Shown here piece by piece: positions 1-10,419 of a stretch of 64,000 nt of DNA. Source of the DNA: Sandaracinobacteroides saxicola. GTDB lineage: Bacteria > Pseudomonadota > Alphaproteobacteria > Sphingomonadales > Sphingomonadaceae. The stretch lies in assembly GCF_014117445.1 (NCBI RefSeq), contig NZ_CP059851.1, positions 2,170,001 through 2,234,000 on the forward strand, read 5' to 3'. The notes beneath the pieces were generated by a model. That model made no database searches and was not told the origin of the DNA. It saw only the letters and a list, made by a program, of their open reading frames with translations. Position numbers and translations under genes: made by a program. Every line of letters begins with the position of its first letter. Within the stretch, counting starts at the first letter, position 1.

Positions 1-3000
1 GCGTCAGGCTGGTCGCAATCTGCACCTCCGCCCCGTTCTGCGTAATGACAACATTGTTGCCCGCGCTGAACGTCGCCGTCGAACCCGGCGTGATATTCGT
101 GACGCTGCTGCCGCTTACCGCCCCCGTCGAGCCGCCCACCACTGCCGTCGTCAAGTCGAACCCGCGGTTCGCCGTCGCCTGCACGGTCGAAAGCGTCTGG
201 TTGGTCGCAAACAGCTGGCTGCCATTGACCGCATCCGTGCTCGTCGCATTCAGAGCACCGGCGCTCACCCCCGTCAGCGTCCGCGTGCCGCCCGTGCCGG
301 TGAAGTCCACCAGCGTCCCGCCGGTCGCAGCCCCCACCGTCAGATTGCCGCTGCCCGGTGCGCCACCCACCTGCTGCACCAGACCGGCCGTGCCATTGTT
401 CAATGCATTGATGCTCGCCGTGTTGCCGGCAATGTTGGTGGTGTTCACCGCCACCTGCGCATCAGTCGCCGCCAGATCCGTCTGCAAATTGCCGATGTTG
501 GTGTTCGCCGTGCTCAACGCCGTATCGACCGCGCCGAACGCCGCCGTCACATTGCCGAACGAAGACCCTTGCACGGTAAAGCTCGAGCCCGACAGCAGGC
601 CCGTCGCCGCATCATAGGCGGTCGTCCCGCCCAGCAGGGTGGCCGTGCTTGTGCCCTGGTTGTTGTTGATGACGTTCAGCTGGGCGACCGCTGAGCCGAC
701 CGTGCTGAACGACGCACCCCCCACGGTGAATGATGGCGCGGACAGACCCCCTGTCAGCGGATCGTAGGTGGAGCCGGCCCCCAATGCCAACCCCGCATCA
801 TTGCCCAGCTGGTTCACCTTTGCATTCTGGCTTTGCAACTGGCTCACATTGACCGCATCAGTCGCCGCGCTGCCGGCCGCCAGATTGGTGATCCGCCGCT
901 CGCTGCCGCCCGCCCCCACGGAGAGTTCGCCCACCGGCGCCGTCCCCGACAGCGCCGCCGTTCCGGGGTTGAACGCCGCCTGCGCCGTCAGCGCCGCCAG
1001 CGTTGCGCCCGTCGTGCTGCCACTGCCCAGCGCCAGGCTGTTGGCATAGCGAGCATTGGCCTGGTTGCCGATCGCCACCGCGCCGGCGTCGGTCGCCGCA
1101 CCGGCCGCATTGGCCTGGCTCTGGTTGCCCAGTGCCACCGCACCCACGCCGCGCGCGGTGTTGTCCGCCCCCAGCGCGATCGCGCCCGTGCCGCTTGCCA
1201 CATTGGGATCACCGATCGCCACCGCGCCATTGCCGGTCGCGATATTGCCGGATCCGATCGACACCGCCTTGCCACCCGTTGCCGTGGCATTCAGGCCGAT
1301 CGCCACCGCCTCCGCGGCATCCGCCACAGCGCCATTGCCCAAGGCCACCGCATCCGCGGCCGAGGCATTGGCCCGCAACCCCAGCGCCATGGCAGACGAC
1401 CCCGCCGCACTGGCGGCACCGCCGATGGCGATCGACTCAGCCCCGGTGGCGCCCGGATTGACCTTGGTATTGCTGCCCGGCCCCGAGAGGCTGCTGTTCA
1501 CGTTGGAATAGTTCACCACCGCACCGGCTGCCACTTCCGACAGCTGGGAGACATTCACGGCGTCCGTCGGGTTGACGCCCGCGGTCAGCCCGGTCAGCGT
1601 CCGCGTGCCGGCCGCGCCGGTGAAGTCCACCTGCGTCCCGCCGGTGCCGGCGCCCACCGTCAGCAATCCTGTTCCCGGCGCGCCCCCCGCCTGCTGCACC
1701 AGCCCCAGGGTCCCCGCCGACAGGCCGGTGATGTCCGCCGTATTGGTCGCGATGTTCGCCGTGTTCGCGGCGATATTGGCATTCGCGGCCGCCAGGCCAT
1801 TGTTCAATGTTCCGATGTTGCTGTTCGCCGTGTTCAGTCCGGCATCAACCGCGCTGAACGCCGCGCCGACCGTGGCATAGGGCGCACCCTGCACCGTGAA
1901 CGAACTGCCCGACAGCGTCCCCGTCGCCGGATCATAGACCGTCCCCGCCCCCAGCAGCGTTGCAGTGCTGTTGCCAAAGGTGCCCAGGTTCGTCGTCAGC
2001 GTGCCGATGTTGGCGGTGTTCGTTGCGATGTCCGTCGTGTTGGTGGCCACCTGCGTATTGGTCGCGAACAACTGGCTGCCATTGACCGCATCCGTGCTCG
2101 TCGCGTTCAGCGCGCCCGGCGCCACATTGCTCAGCTTCGCGGGTGAGCCACCGGGGTTGAATGTCACGCCATTCCGGACTTGGTCGTCATACACCACGAC
2201 ATTGCCCGTCATTGCCTGCAACTGACCGACGTTCACCGCATCCGTTGCGGCCACGCCCGCTGCCACATTGCTGATGATCGTCCCCGCCGCGTTGATCCCC
2301 GCCACCGTCACGCTCGGACCGCCACTGATCGTCAGACCACTGGTATCGAGCACACTGCCCCCTGCCGTCACACTCGTAAAGCTCGGCGTCAGGCTGGTCG
2401 CAATCTGCACCTCCGCCCCGTTCTGCGTAATGACAACATTGTTGCCCGCGCTGAACGTCGCCGTCGAACCCGGCGTGATATTCGTGACGCTGCTGCCGCT
2501 TACCGCCCCCGTCGAGCCGCCCACCACTGCCGTCGTCAGATCAAACCCGCGGTTGGCATTCGTCAGCGACGCATCCACCGCGCTGAAGGCCGCCGTCACA
2601 TTGCCAAAGGCCGACCCCTGCACCGTGAAGCTCGCGCCCGACAGCACACCCGTTACCGGATCATATACCGTGCTGCCGCCCAACAGCGTCGCCGCGCTGT
2701 CGCCCAGCGCATTGCGCCCGCTGTTCTCCGCGGTCAGCTGTGCCACCGTCACGGCGTCGCTCGCGGCACTGCCATCCGCCACGTTGGTCAGCCGTCGCGC
2801 TGCACTCGCGGTTCCGAACGAAACCTCGCTCGCCGGCGCGGCCTGCCCTGTGAGGAAAGCCGTTCCCGACGGTGCCGATGCTCCGGTTTCGGAACCCCGC
2901 CCGATCGCCACCGCGCCCGTGTAGAGCGCCCGGCTGTTCGCGCCCAGTGCCAGCGCGTTGGCACCGCTGGCCTCCGCCGAAATCCCCAACGCCGCCGCGC

Positions 3001-6000
3001 CCGCGGCGCTGGCACTGGCACTGTTGCCCAGCGCCACCGCATCGGCACCCGCCGCGGCCGATTGCTGCCCCAGCGCCACGGCGTTGCCACCGCTGGCGAC
3101 GGCACCACTGCCCACCGCCACACCATTCTGCACCGCTGCCGCGCCGGATTGGCCCGCCACCGCGTTCAGGCCGATCGCCACGCCGCTGCCACCGAAACTG
3201 TTCGCCGTCCGCCCGATCGCCACGGTATTGCTCGCGGCACTCGCCGTGCCCGTTCCCAGCGCCACGGCATTGGTGCCGGTCGCACTGGTGTTCCGCCCCA
3301 CCGCCGTCGCGCCCGCAGTCGCACTCGCGGCATAGCCCACCGCCGTCGCACTGCCCGTGCCGGCGCTCGCCTGATAGCCCACCGCCGTGCTGCCGAATTG
3401 CGTCGCGGACGTGCCGCTGCCCAGCGCCGTGGCGCCACGACCGCCGCTGGTCGCGGCACCGCGGCCCAGCGAAACACCTTCGGGCGCCGACGCGCCCGCC
3501 AGCGGCCCGATGGCAACCGAATCGGTACCCGTCGCGGCCGCATCCGCCAGCACCGAATTTGCCCGGAAATATTTGATTCCGCCGCTTTGCCCCTCGATCG
3601 CAGACAGCGCCGCCTGCACGCTCGAATAGGAGGTCCCGCCATAGCTCAGGCTTGTTGTCAGCGCCCCCGTCCCGGCATTGTAGCTGCTGCCGCCGCCCAG
3701 GCCCGAGGCCACGCTGCCCCCCAATGTCGACAGGATATTGTTGGTGGCAAACAACTGGCTGCCGTTCACCGCATCCGTGCTCGTCGCAGACAAGGTCCCC
3801 GCCGCCAGATTGGTGATCCGCGTCGAAACACTGCCACCAGGATTCAGCGTAACCAGATTCCGGGCGGTGCTGTCATACAACACCACATTGCCCGTCGCCG
3901 CCTGCAACTGGCCAACGTTCACCCCGTCCGTCGCCGCCACACCCGCTGCAAGATTGCTGATCCGCATGTTCGCCGCATTGATCCCCGCCACCGTCACGCT
4001 CGGGCCGCCCGTGATCGTCAGGCCGGACGTGTTCAGCACGCTGTTCCCCGCCGTCACACTCGTGAAGCTCGGCGTCAGGCTGGTCGCGATCTGAACCTGC
4101 CGACCGTTCTGCGTAACAACGATGTTGTTCCCGGCGCTGAAGGTCGCCGTCTGCCCCGGCGCCACATTCGCCACGCTGCTGCCGCTCACAACCCCCGTGC
4201 TGCCCGGCACCGCGCTCGTCGTCAGGTCGAAACCCCGGTTCGCCGTCGCTTGCACCGCGAACAACTGGCTGCCGTTCACCGCATCCGTGCTCGTCGCGGA
4301 AAGTGCCCCGGCACTCACCCCCGTCAGCGTCCGCGTCGCCGCGGCGCTGTTGGTGAAGTTCACCACGGTCCCCGCCGTCTGCGCGCCGACGGTCAGCACG
4401 CCAGACCCCGGCGCGCCACCCACCTGCCGCACCAGCCCCGCCGTGCCATTGTTCAGCGCGGTGATCGAGGCGATGTTTGACGTCAGCGTCGTGTTCACCG
4501 CGCCCAGCGCGGCCCCGACGTTGTTGAAGTTGCCGCTCTGGATTGTATAGGTCGGCGCCGTCAGTGTCCCCGTCGCCGCATTATAGGCCGCCCCGCCGCC
4601 CAGCGCGCTCGCCACCGTGCTGCCCAGCTGGTTGCGCCCGCTGTTCTCCGCCGTCAGCTGTGCCACCGTCACCGCATCGCTTGCGGCGCTGCCATCGGCC
4701 ACATTGGTGATGCGCCGACGCACGTCGCCGTTGCCCACCGAAACCTCGCTCGACGGCGCCGCCTGGCCCGTCAAGAACCCAGTGCCGGTCGGTGCCGCCG
4801 CGCCCGTGCTCGATCCCGCGCCCAGCGCCACCGCACCGGCATAGCGCGCCGTCGCGCCATTGCCCACCGCGGTCGAGCGCACGCCGCTCGCCACCGCCAG
4901 CCCGCCCGCCGCCAGCGCATCGACGCCACTGGCCGTCGCATCCGCGGTTCCGGGGGTGCCATAGCGGAAGAATTTGATGCCGCTCCCCGTCAGCACGCTG
5001 TTCAACGTCGTCAGCTGCGCGTCGACCAGCGCGAACCCGCCCGCCACCGTGCCGGCGTTGGCGCCCTGGATCGTAAACACCGGCGCGGTGAACACCCCCG
5101 TCACCGGATTATAGGCGGCACCGCCCGCCAGCAGCGAGGCAACATTGCCCAACCCCGTCTGCGCGGTATTGGCGGTCGCCTGCGCCGCATTGGCGGCATT
5201 CTGTGCGGTCGTGACATTGTTGTTCGTCGCAAACAGCTGGCTGCCGTTCACTGCATCCGTGCTCGTCGCAGACAAGGTCCCCGCCGCCAGATTGGTCAAC
5301 CGCGTGCTCGACCCGCCCGGATTCAACGTCACCAGGTCGCGCGTGGCGCTGTCATAGACCACCACATTGCCCGTCGCCGCCTGCAACTGGCCAACGTTCA
5401 CCCCATCCGTCGCCGCCACACCCGCCGACAGGTTGGTCAGCCGCGTGTTCGCCGCATTGATCCCCGCCACTGTCACGCTAGGGCCGCCCGTGATCGTCAA
5501 GCCGGACGTGTTCAGCACGCTGTTCCCGGCCGTCACACTCGTGAAGCTCGGCGTCAGGCTGGTCGCCACCGCCACCTGCCGGCCATTCTGCGTAATGACG
5601 ACATTGTTCCCCGCACTGAACGTGGCCGTCTGCCCCGGCGCCACATTCGCCACGCTGCTGCCGCTCACAACCCCCGTGCTGCCCGGCACCGCGCTCGTCG
5701 TCAGGTCGAAACCGCGGTTCGCCGTCGCCTGCACGGTCGAAAGCGTCTGGTTGGTGGTGAACAACTGGCTGCCGTTCACCGCATCCGTGCTCGTCGCGGA
5801 AAGCGCCCCCGCGCTCACCCCCGTCAGCGTCCGCGTGCCCGCCGTGCCGGTCAGGTTCACCACCGTGCCGCCGGTCGCCGCTCCCACGGTCAACGCGCCC
5901 GACCCGGGCGCACCGCCGACCTGCTGCACCAGCCCCACCGTGCCCGCATTGATCCCGTTTGACAGGTTGGTGACATTGGTCTGCGCCGTGTTCGCCGTCG

Positions 6001-9000
6001 TCTGTGCCGCCGCGGCCGCCGTCTGCGCCGCATTCGCCGTATTCTGCGCGGTCGTGACATTGTTGTTGGTGGCAAACAACTGGCTGCCGTTCACCGCATC
6101 CGTGCTCGTCGCAGACAAGGTCCCCGCCGCCAGATTGGTGATCCGCGTCGAAACACTGCCACCAGGATTCAGCGTAACCAGATTCCGGGCGGTGCTGTCA
6201 TACAACACCACATTGCCCGTCGCCGCCTGCAACTGGCCAACGTTCACCCCGTCCGTCGCCGCCACACCCGCTGCAAGATTGCTGATCCGCATGTTCGCCG
6301 CATTGATCCCCGCCACCGTCACGCTCGGGCCGCCCGTGATCGTCAGGCCGGATGTGTTCAACACGCTGTTCCCCGCCGTCACACTGGTGAAGCTCGGTGT
6401 CAGGCTGGTCGCGATCTGAACCTGCGTCCCCGATTGCGTGATCGCGATATTGTTCCCGGCGCTGAAGGTCGCCGTTCCGCCCGGCGCCACATTGGCCACG
6501 CTACTGCCGCTCGCCGTGCCGCTGCTCCCCGGCACGGCCGAGGTCGTCACATTGATCCCGGCACCCGCCTGCTGCGCCACCGAAAACAATTGGCTGCCAT
6601 TGACCGCGTCGGTGCTCGTCGCCGTCACGGCGCCGTTGCTCAGGCCCGTCAGCGTCCGCGTCGCACCAGCCGAATTGCGGAAATCAACCAGCGTGCCGGC
6701 CGTCTGCGCCCCCACCGTCAGCGTGCCGCTGCCCGGCGCGCCACCCACCTGCCGCACCAGTCCCGCCGTGCCATTGTTCAGCGCGGTGATGGAGGCGACA
6801 TTCGATGTCAGCGCCGCATCCACCGCGCTGAAGGCCGCCGTCACATTGCCGAAACTGCTGCCCTGCACGGTGAAACTGCTGCCGGAAATCGTACCCGTCG
6901 CCGGCGCATAGACGGTGCTGCCCCCCAGCAGCAGCGCCGTCGAAGACCCCTGGGTGTTAACGATACTGTTCTGCGCCGCAATCGCCGCGCCGATATTGCT
7001 ATAGGCCGTGCCGCCGACCGTCAGCGACGGGGCGGAGAGCGCGCCCGTCGCGGGATTGAAGGTCGACCCTGCGCCGATCGCCAAGGCCGCGTCATTGCCC
7101 AGCCGGTTCACCTTGGCATTCTGGCTTTGCAGCTGGCTGACATTGACCGCGTCGGTCGCCGCCGCGCCTGCCGCCACATTGGTCAGCCGCCGCTCCGTGC
7201 CACTGGCGCCGACGGACACTTCGCCGGCCGGCGTGACACCGCCCAGCGTCCCGCTGCCGGGATTGAACGCCGCTTGTCCCGTCAGCGCCGCCAGCGTCGC
7301 ACCGGTCGCGCTGCCGCTCCCCAGCGCCACACTGCCCGCATATTGCGCGTTGGCCGCGCTGCCCAGTGCCACCGCGCCCACATCGCTCGCCGCGCCACCG
7401 ACGTTCGCCCGTGAATCCGCCCCCAGCGCCACCGAGCCGACACCTCGCGCCGTGTTGTCCGCCCCCAGCGCCAGCGCGCCGCGGCCAGTCGCCACATTCG
7501 GGTCGCCAATCGCCACCGCGCCGTCGCCGGTCGCCACATTGGCCCGGCCGATCGAGACCGCGCCGCCGTCCGCCGTGGCGCCGTTGGCGCTGGCGCTCAG
7601 CCCGATCGCCACATTGGCACCCGTCGCGCCGGCCGTTGCCGCGTTGCCGATGGCCACGCCCGACGCGCCATTGGCCACCGCCACCGGTCCGACGGCCAGC
7701 GAATTGGCGCCCACCGCGCTGCTGTCCCCCAGGGCCGAGTTCACGTTGAAATAGCGCACCCGGCCGATGCTCGAATCGACCGCCTGCAGCGCCGCCTGCA
7801 CGCTGCTGTAGTTCGTGCCGCGATAGGCAAGCGAAGTCGTCAGCGCCCCCGTCGCCGCGTTATAGCTGCTGCCACCGCCCAGCCCGCTTGCCGTCGTCGT
7901 CCCCAGCTGGCTCAGGATGCTGTTCGTCGAAAACAGCTGCGAGCCACTAATGGCGTCCAGACTGGTGGCAGTCACGGCACCCGGCGTCAGGCCGGTCAGT
8001 GTCCGCGTCGTGCTGTTCTGGCTGACGAAGGACACCACCGTGCCCTGTGTCTGCGCACCGACGGTAATCAGGCCCGTCCCCGGCGCGCCACCCACCTGCC
8101 GCACCAGGGAATTGTTGTTCGACAGCGCCGTCAATTGGGCGATCGTCGCCGCGTCGGTCGGCGCGGCACCATCCGCCAGGTTGGTCACGCGCCGCAAGGC
8201 GCTCGACGATCCCACCGCGATCTCGCTCCCCGGCGCCGCCTGCCCGGTCAGAAAGCCGGTACCGGACGGAGCGGAGGGCCCGGTCTGGCTGCCGAAACCG
8301 ATCGCCGTCGAATTGGCATAGCGCGCCTGGGCGCCGGTGCCGATGGCCACCGCGCTGGTTGCCCCGGCGTTGGCATTGGTGCCGATCGCCACCCCGTTGG
8401 TTGCACCGTTGGACACGGTCGCGCCCTGGCCGAACGCCGCTCCACCGCTCGCGCTGGTGCCAACCAAGGCATTGCTGCCGAACGCCACCCCGCCCTCGGC
8501 ATTCTGCCGTACCGTCGCATTGTTGCCGAATGCGCCGGCGCCGGTCGCGCCCACCTCGATATTGGCATTGTTCCCCAACGATACCGAGGCATTGGCAAGC
8601 GAGCTCGAAGACTGGCCGATCGAGGTCGATTGATCCCCCGTCGCGCGCACGCCGGCCGAAAAGGCGTTGCCGCCGATGGCAATCGCATTGCGGCCGGTCG
8701 CCACCGCCTGATCGCCGATGGCGGTTTGCGAGCCGGCACCGCTGGCATTGCTCGCAACCCCGATGGCAATCGGCGACGATCCGCCGGACGCCGAACTGTT
8801 GGCGTTCGCGCCCGAGCCGATCGCCACCCCAAAATTGCCGCTGCCCGCGGTGTTGATCACCGTTGCCTGACTGCCGATCGCCACCGAGGCGCCATTGGCC
8901 GCCCGCGCGCTGGTGCCCATCGCGATGGCGTTGTCACCGGTCGCGGACGAGGAGACGCCAATGGCAATGGTCGATGCGGCGCTCGCCACCGACAACCGGC

Positions 9001-10267
9001 CTTGCGCCATCGCATCCGCCGCGCTCGCCGCCGCCTGCTGCCCGATGGCGATCGTGTTCGATCCTGTCGCTGCCGCCCTCGTGCTCAAGGCCAGGCTGTT
9101 GCCGCCGCTTGCCGCCGCGCCCGCGCCCATCGCCGCGTCGCCATTGGCCGCGGCGCTCGATCCACCGCCCAGCGCCACGGTGTCGACGCCGCGCGCCGCC
9201 GTTCCGGCGCCGATCGCCACCGCCGATGTGCCCAGCGCATTGGTGGACACCCCGATGGCAATCGCGTTCAGCTCCTGCGCCACCGCCGTGTTGCCTACCG
9301 CCACCGAGGATGCCCCGACTGCCCTCGAGCCGATCCCTACTACGGTGGAAAACTGGCCGCTCGCGGTGACCGACGTGCCCACCGCTGTCGCCGCCTGCGC
9401 CGACGCCGTCGTCGCCCGTCCGATCGCAATCCCGTCCATTGCCGACGAAGTGGCGCCATTGCCGACAGCCAACGAGTTATCCATCTGCGCCTTCGCATTC
9501 GGCCCCACCGCCACCGCATTGCCGCCCGTCGCGGTGGCATCCGGATCGGTCGAATTGGCGCGGAAATATTTGATGCCGACATTGCCGGCATCCAACGCGC
9601 TCAGGATCGCCTGCACGCTTGAATAGTTGGTGCCGCGATAGCTCAGCCCGACCAGCAGATTCCCGGTGCTGGTGTTGAAACTGCTGCCGCCGCCCAGCCC
9701 GGCCGCCACGGTATTGCCCAGGTTGACCGCCTTGTTGTTGAGGCTCTGCAACTGGAACACATTGACCGCGTCATTGCCGGCGCTGCCCGCCGCCAGGTTG
9801 GTGATCCGCCGCACACCGTTCGAACTGCCAATCGACACTTCACCGATCAGCCCAGGGCCGCCCAGCCCGGTCGAGCCTGGGTTGAACGCCGCCTGCGCGC
9901 TCAACGCCGCCAGGGCCGCCTGCGTCAAAGAGCCGCTGCCCAAGGCCACGCTGTTGGCATATTGCGCGCTCGCCTGCTGGCCGATCGCCACCGCGCCCGC
10001 GCCGGAGGCGCCGCCGGCGTTGGCGGTCGACCGGTCGCCGATCGCCACGGACCCCGCCCCTGTCGCCACATTGGTGTTGCCCAGCGCCACCGCGCCCTGG
10101 CCATTGGCATTGTTGTTGTTGCCCTGCGCCAGCGCGCCCAGGCCGGTTGCGACATTCTGGGCGCGCAGGGGGAACAGGCCCGGCCCCGACAGAAGAAGCG
10201 CTACCGCCAGCGCAGAGGCCAGCTGGTTGGGATCGACAGTTCCCGCCTTACGCAACCCGTTACCCAT
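1..10267 (-). CDS. Giant trimeric autotransporter adhesin (YadA-like), C-terminus outside window
   Basis: An open frame on the minus strand runs from an ATG at 10267 (a second in-frame ATG at 10270) to the window edge, about 3,420 codons with no stop found at the places checked. GGAG at 10275-10278 serves either ATG. The product starts with a signal peptide ending near FPLRA|QN. It then alternates YadA-type head repeats (VAIG/VALG every 14-16 residues: about 9940-10160, 8290-9520, 7310-7740, 4795-4960, 2880-3560, 1020-1450) with neck motifs TDAVNVSQL and TDAVNGSQLF and with stalk segments rich in NTANI/NTTNI heptads. This is the trimeric autotransporter family: the passenger is exported by Sec and anchored in the outer membrane by a C-terminal beta-barrel, here off-window. 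Expected role is surface adhesion or biofilm. No ESPR-type extended signal peptide is seen. The operon of regulators just upstream reads in the same direction. Confidence 0.95.
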   Translation of the reverse strand, partial: MGNGLRKAGTVDPNQLASALAVALLLSGPGLFPLRAQNVATGLGALAQGNNNNANGQGAVALGNTNVATGAGSVAIGDRSTANAGGASGAGAVAIGQQASAQYANSVALGSGSLTQAALAALSAQAAFNPGSTGLGGPGLIGEVSIGSSNGVRRITNLAAGSAGNDAVNVFQLQSLNNKAVNLGNTVAAGLGGGSSFNTSTGNLLVGLSYRGTNYSSVQAILSALDAGNVGIKYFRANSTDPDATATGGNAVAVGPNAKAQMDNSLAVGNGATSSAMDGIAIGRATTASAQAATAVGTSVTASGQFSTVVGIGSRAVGASSVAVGNTAVAQELNAIAIGVSTNALGTSAVAIGAGTAARGVDTVALGGGSSAAANGDAAMGAGAAASGGNSLALSTRAAATGSNTIAIGQQAAASAADAMAQGRLSVASAASTIAIGVSSSATGDNAIAMGTSARAANGASVAIGSQATVINTAGSGNFGVAIGSGANANSSASGGSSPIAIGVASNASGAGSQTAIGDQAVATGRNAIAIGGNAFSAGVRATGDQSTSIGQSSSSLANASVSLGNNANIEVGATGAGAFGNNATVRQNAEGGVAFGSNALVGTSASGGAAFGQGATVSNGATNGVAIGTNANAGATSAVAIGTGAQARYANSTAIGFGSQTGPSAPSGTGFLTGQAAPGSEIAVGSSSALRRVTNLADGAAPTDAATIAQLTALSNNNSLVRQVGGAPGTGLITVGAQTQGTVVSFVSQNSTTRTLTGLTPGAVTATSLDAISGSQLFSTNSILSQLGTTTASGLGGGSSYNAATGALTTSLAYRGTNYSSVQAALQAVDSSIGRVRYFNVNSALGDSSAVGANSLAVGPVAVANGASGVAIGNAATAGATGANVAIGLSASANGATADGGAVSIGRANVATGDGAVAIGDPNVATGRGALALGADNTARGVGSVALGADSRANVGGAASDVGAVALGSAANAQYAGSVALGSGSATGATLAALTGQAAFNPGSGTLGGVTPAGEVSVGASGTERRLTNVAAGAAATDAVNVSQLQSQNAKVNRLGNDAALAIGAGSTFNPATGALSAPSLTVGGTAYSNIGAAIAAQNSIVNTQGSSTALLLGGSTVYAPATGTISGSSFTVQGSSFGNVTAAFSAVDAALTSNVASITALNNGTAGLVRQVGGAPGSGTLTVGAQTAGTLVDFRNSAGATRTLTGLSNGAVTATSTDAVNGSQLFSVAQQAGAGINVTTSAVPGSSGTASGSSVANVAPGGTATFSAGNNIAITQSGTQVQIATSLTPSFTSVTAGNSVLNTSGLTITGGPSVTVAGINAANMRISNLAAGVAATDGVNVGQLQAATGNVVLYDSTARNLVTLNPGGSVSTRITNLAAGTLSATSTDAVNGSQLFATNNNVTTAQNTANAAQTAAAAAQTTANTAQTNVTNLSNGINAGTVGLVQQVGGAPGSGALTVGAATGGTVVNLTGTAGTRTLTGVSAGALSATSTDAVNGSQLFTTNQTLSTVQATANRGFDLTTSAVPGSTGVVSGSSVANVAPGQTATFSAGNNVVITQNGRQVAVATSLTPSFTSVTAGNSVLNTSGLTITGGPSVTVAGINAANTRLTNLSAGVAATDGVNVGQLQAATGNVVVYDSATRDLVTLNPGGSSTRLTNLAAGTLSATSTDAVNGSQLFATNNNVTTAQNAANAAQATANTAQTGLGNVASLLAGGAAYNPVTGVFTAPVFTIQGANAGTVAGGFALVDAQLTTLNSVLTGSGIKFFRYGTPGTADATASGVDALAAGGLAVASGVRSTAVGNGATARYAGAVALGAGSSTGAAAPTGTGFLTGQAAPSSEVSVGNGDVRRRITNVADGSAASDAVTVAQLTAENSGRNQLGSTVASALGGGAAYNAATGTLTAPTYTIQSGNFNNVGAALGAVNTTLTSNIASITALNNGTAGLVRQVGGAPGSGVLTVGAQTAGTVVNFTNSAAATRTLTGVSAGALSATSTDAVNGSQLFAVQATANRGFDLTTSAVPGSTGVVSGSSVANVAPGQTATFSAGNNIVVTQNGRQVQIATSLTPSFTSVTAGNSVLNTSGLTITGGPSVTVAGINAANMRISNLAAGVAATDGVNVGQLQAATGNVVLYDSTARNLVTLNPGGSVSTRITNLAAGTLSATSTDAVNGSQLFATNNILSTLGGSVASGLGGGSSYNAGTGALTTSLSYGGTSYSSVQAALSAIEGQSGGIKYFRANSVLADAAATGTDSVAIGPLAGASAPEGVSLGRGAATSGGRGATALGSGTSATQFGSTAVGYQASAGTGSATAVGYAASATAGATAVGRNTSATGTNAVALGTGTASAASNTVAIGRTANSFGGSGVAIGLNAVAGQSGAAAVQNGVAVGSGAVASGGNAVALGQQSAAAGADAVALGNSASASAAGAAALGISAEASGANALALGANSRALYTGAVAIGRGSETGASAPSGTAFLTGQAAPASEVSFGTASAARRLTNVADGSAASDAVTVAQLTAENSGRNALGDSAATLLGGSTVYDPVTGVLSGASFTVQGSAFGNVTAAFSAVDASLTNANRGFDLTTAVVGGSTGAVSGSSVTNITPGSTATFSAGNNVVITQNGAEVQIATSLTPSFTSVTAGGSVLDTSGLTISGGPSVTVAGINAAGTIISNVAAGVAATDAVNVGQLQAMTGNVVVYDDQVRNGVTFNPGGSPAKLSNVAPGALNATSTDAVNGSQLFATNTQVATNTTDIATNTANIGTLTTNLGTFGNSTATLLGAGTVYDPATGTLSGSSFTVQGAPYATVGAAFSAVDAGLNTANSNIGTLNNGLAAANANIAANTANIATNTADITGLSAGTLGLVQQAGGAPGTGLLTVGAGTGGTQVDFTGAAGTRTLTGLTAGVNPTDAVNVSQLSEVAAGAVVNYSNVNSSLSGPGSNTKVNPGATGAESIAIGGAASAAGSSAMALGLRANASAADAVALGNGAVADAAEAVAIGLNATATGGKAVSIGSGNIATGNGAVAIGDPNVASGTGAIALGADNTARGVGAVALGNQSQANAAGAATDAGAVAIGNQANARYANSLALGSGSTTGATLAALTAQAAFNPGTAALSGTAPVGELSVGAGGSERRITNLAAGSAATDAVNVSQLQSQNAKVNQLGNDAGLALGAGSTYDPLTGGLSAPSFTVGGASFSTVGSAVAQLNVINNNQGTSTATLLGGTTAYDAATGLLSGSSFTVQGSSFGNVTAAFGAVDTALSTANTNIGNLQTDLAATDAQVAVNTTNIAGNTASINALNNGTAGLVQQVGGAPGSGNLTVGAATGGTLVDFTGTGGTRTLTGVSAGALNATSTDAVNGSQLFATNQTLSTVQATANRGFDLTTAVVGGSTGAVSGSSVTNITPGSTATFSAGNNVVITQNGAEVQIATSLT
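2386..2534 (-). repeat. Adhesin internal repeat matching 1-149
   Basis: The first ~149 bases of the window recur here without an apparent difference at an offset of 2385 bases (795 codons). The repeat probably continues past the window edge on the other copy. Confidence 0.9.
3737..4101 (-). repeat. Adhesin internal module, copy A
   Basis: About 365 bases nearly identical to 6062-6426 at an exact offset of 2325 bases (775 codons) with no indels and only a handful of substitutions. It encodes a neck-stalk unit beginning with NGSQLFATNN-type sequence. A more diverged copy is at 5219-5583. Confidence 0.9.
5219..5583 (-). repeat. Adhesin internal module, copy B (diverged)
   Basis: Aligns with copy A at an offset of 1482 bases (494 codons). 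The order of motifs is the same, but there are clearly more substitutions than between copies A and C. Confidence 0.8.
6062..6426 (-). repeat. Adhesin internal module, copy C
   Basis: Near-identical partner of 3737-4101. The offset is a multiple of three, so duplication or recombination between the copies keeps the reading frame. Confidence 0.9.
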
Positions 10268-10285
10268 CATTCTTCTCCGTCCCCC

Positions 10286-10305
10286 AAAAGGCTCTGTGGC
10301 CTTTT
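10286..10305 (-). promoter_or_regulatory. Inverted repeat in adhesin leader
   Basis: A perfect 7-base inverted repeat (10286-10292 with 10299-10305, six-base loop) lies between the kinase stop and the adhesin ribosome-binding site. The minus-strand copy ends in TTTT, so it could act as a weak terminator or attenuator for read-through from the kinase operon. This is inference from position only. Confidence 0.4.
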
Positions 10306-10419
10306 CTCCCTAACCCCGGCGACTCAACACGTCTGTAAACTATCGTCAGAAAAGGCGTCAGAACATCGTTCTACAATGCTTCCCACACCAGACAATCAAA
10401 CAAGATGGTAAATTACAAG

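Noticed and set aside
1-10267. CRISPR or tandem satellite because of dense repeats
   Set aside because: Repeats vary, are multiples of three apart, and encode continuous protein motifs.
1-10300. Many long plus-strand open frames with Val/Ala/Pro- or Arg/His-rich products
   Set aside because: They are reverse-strand reflections of the adhesin repeats; the minus-strand frame is uninterrupted and gives recognisable YadA head and neck motifs.
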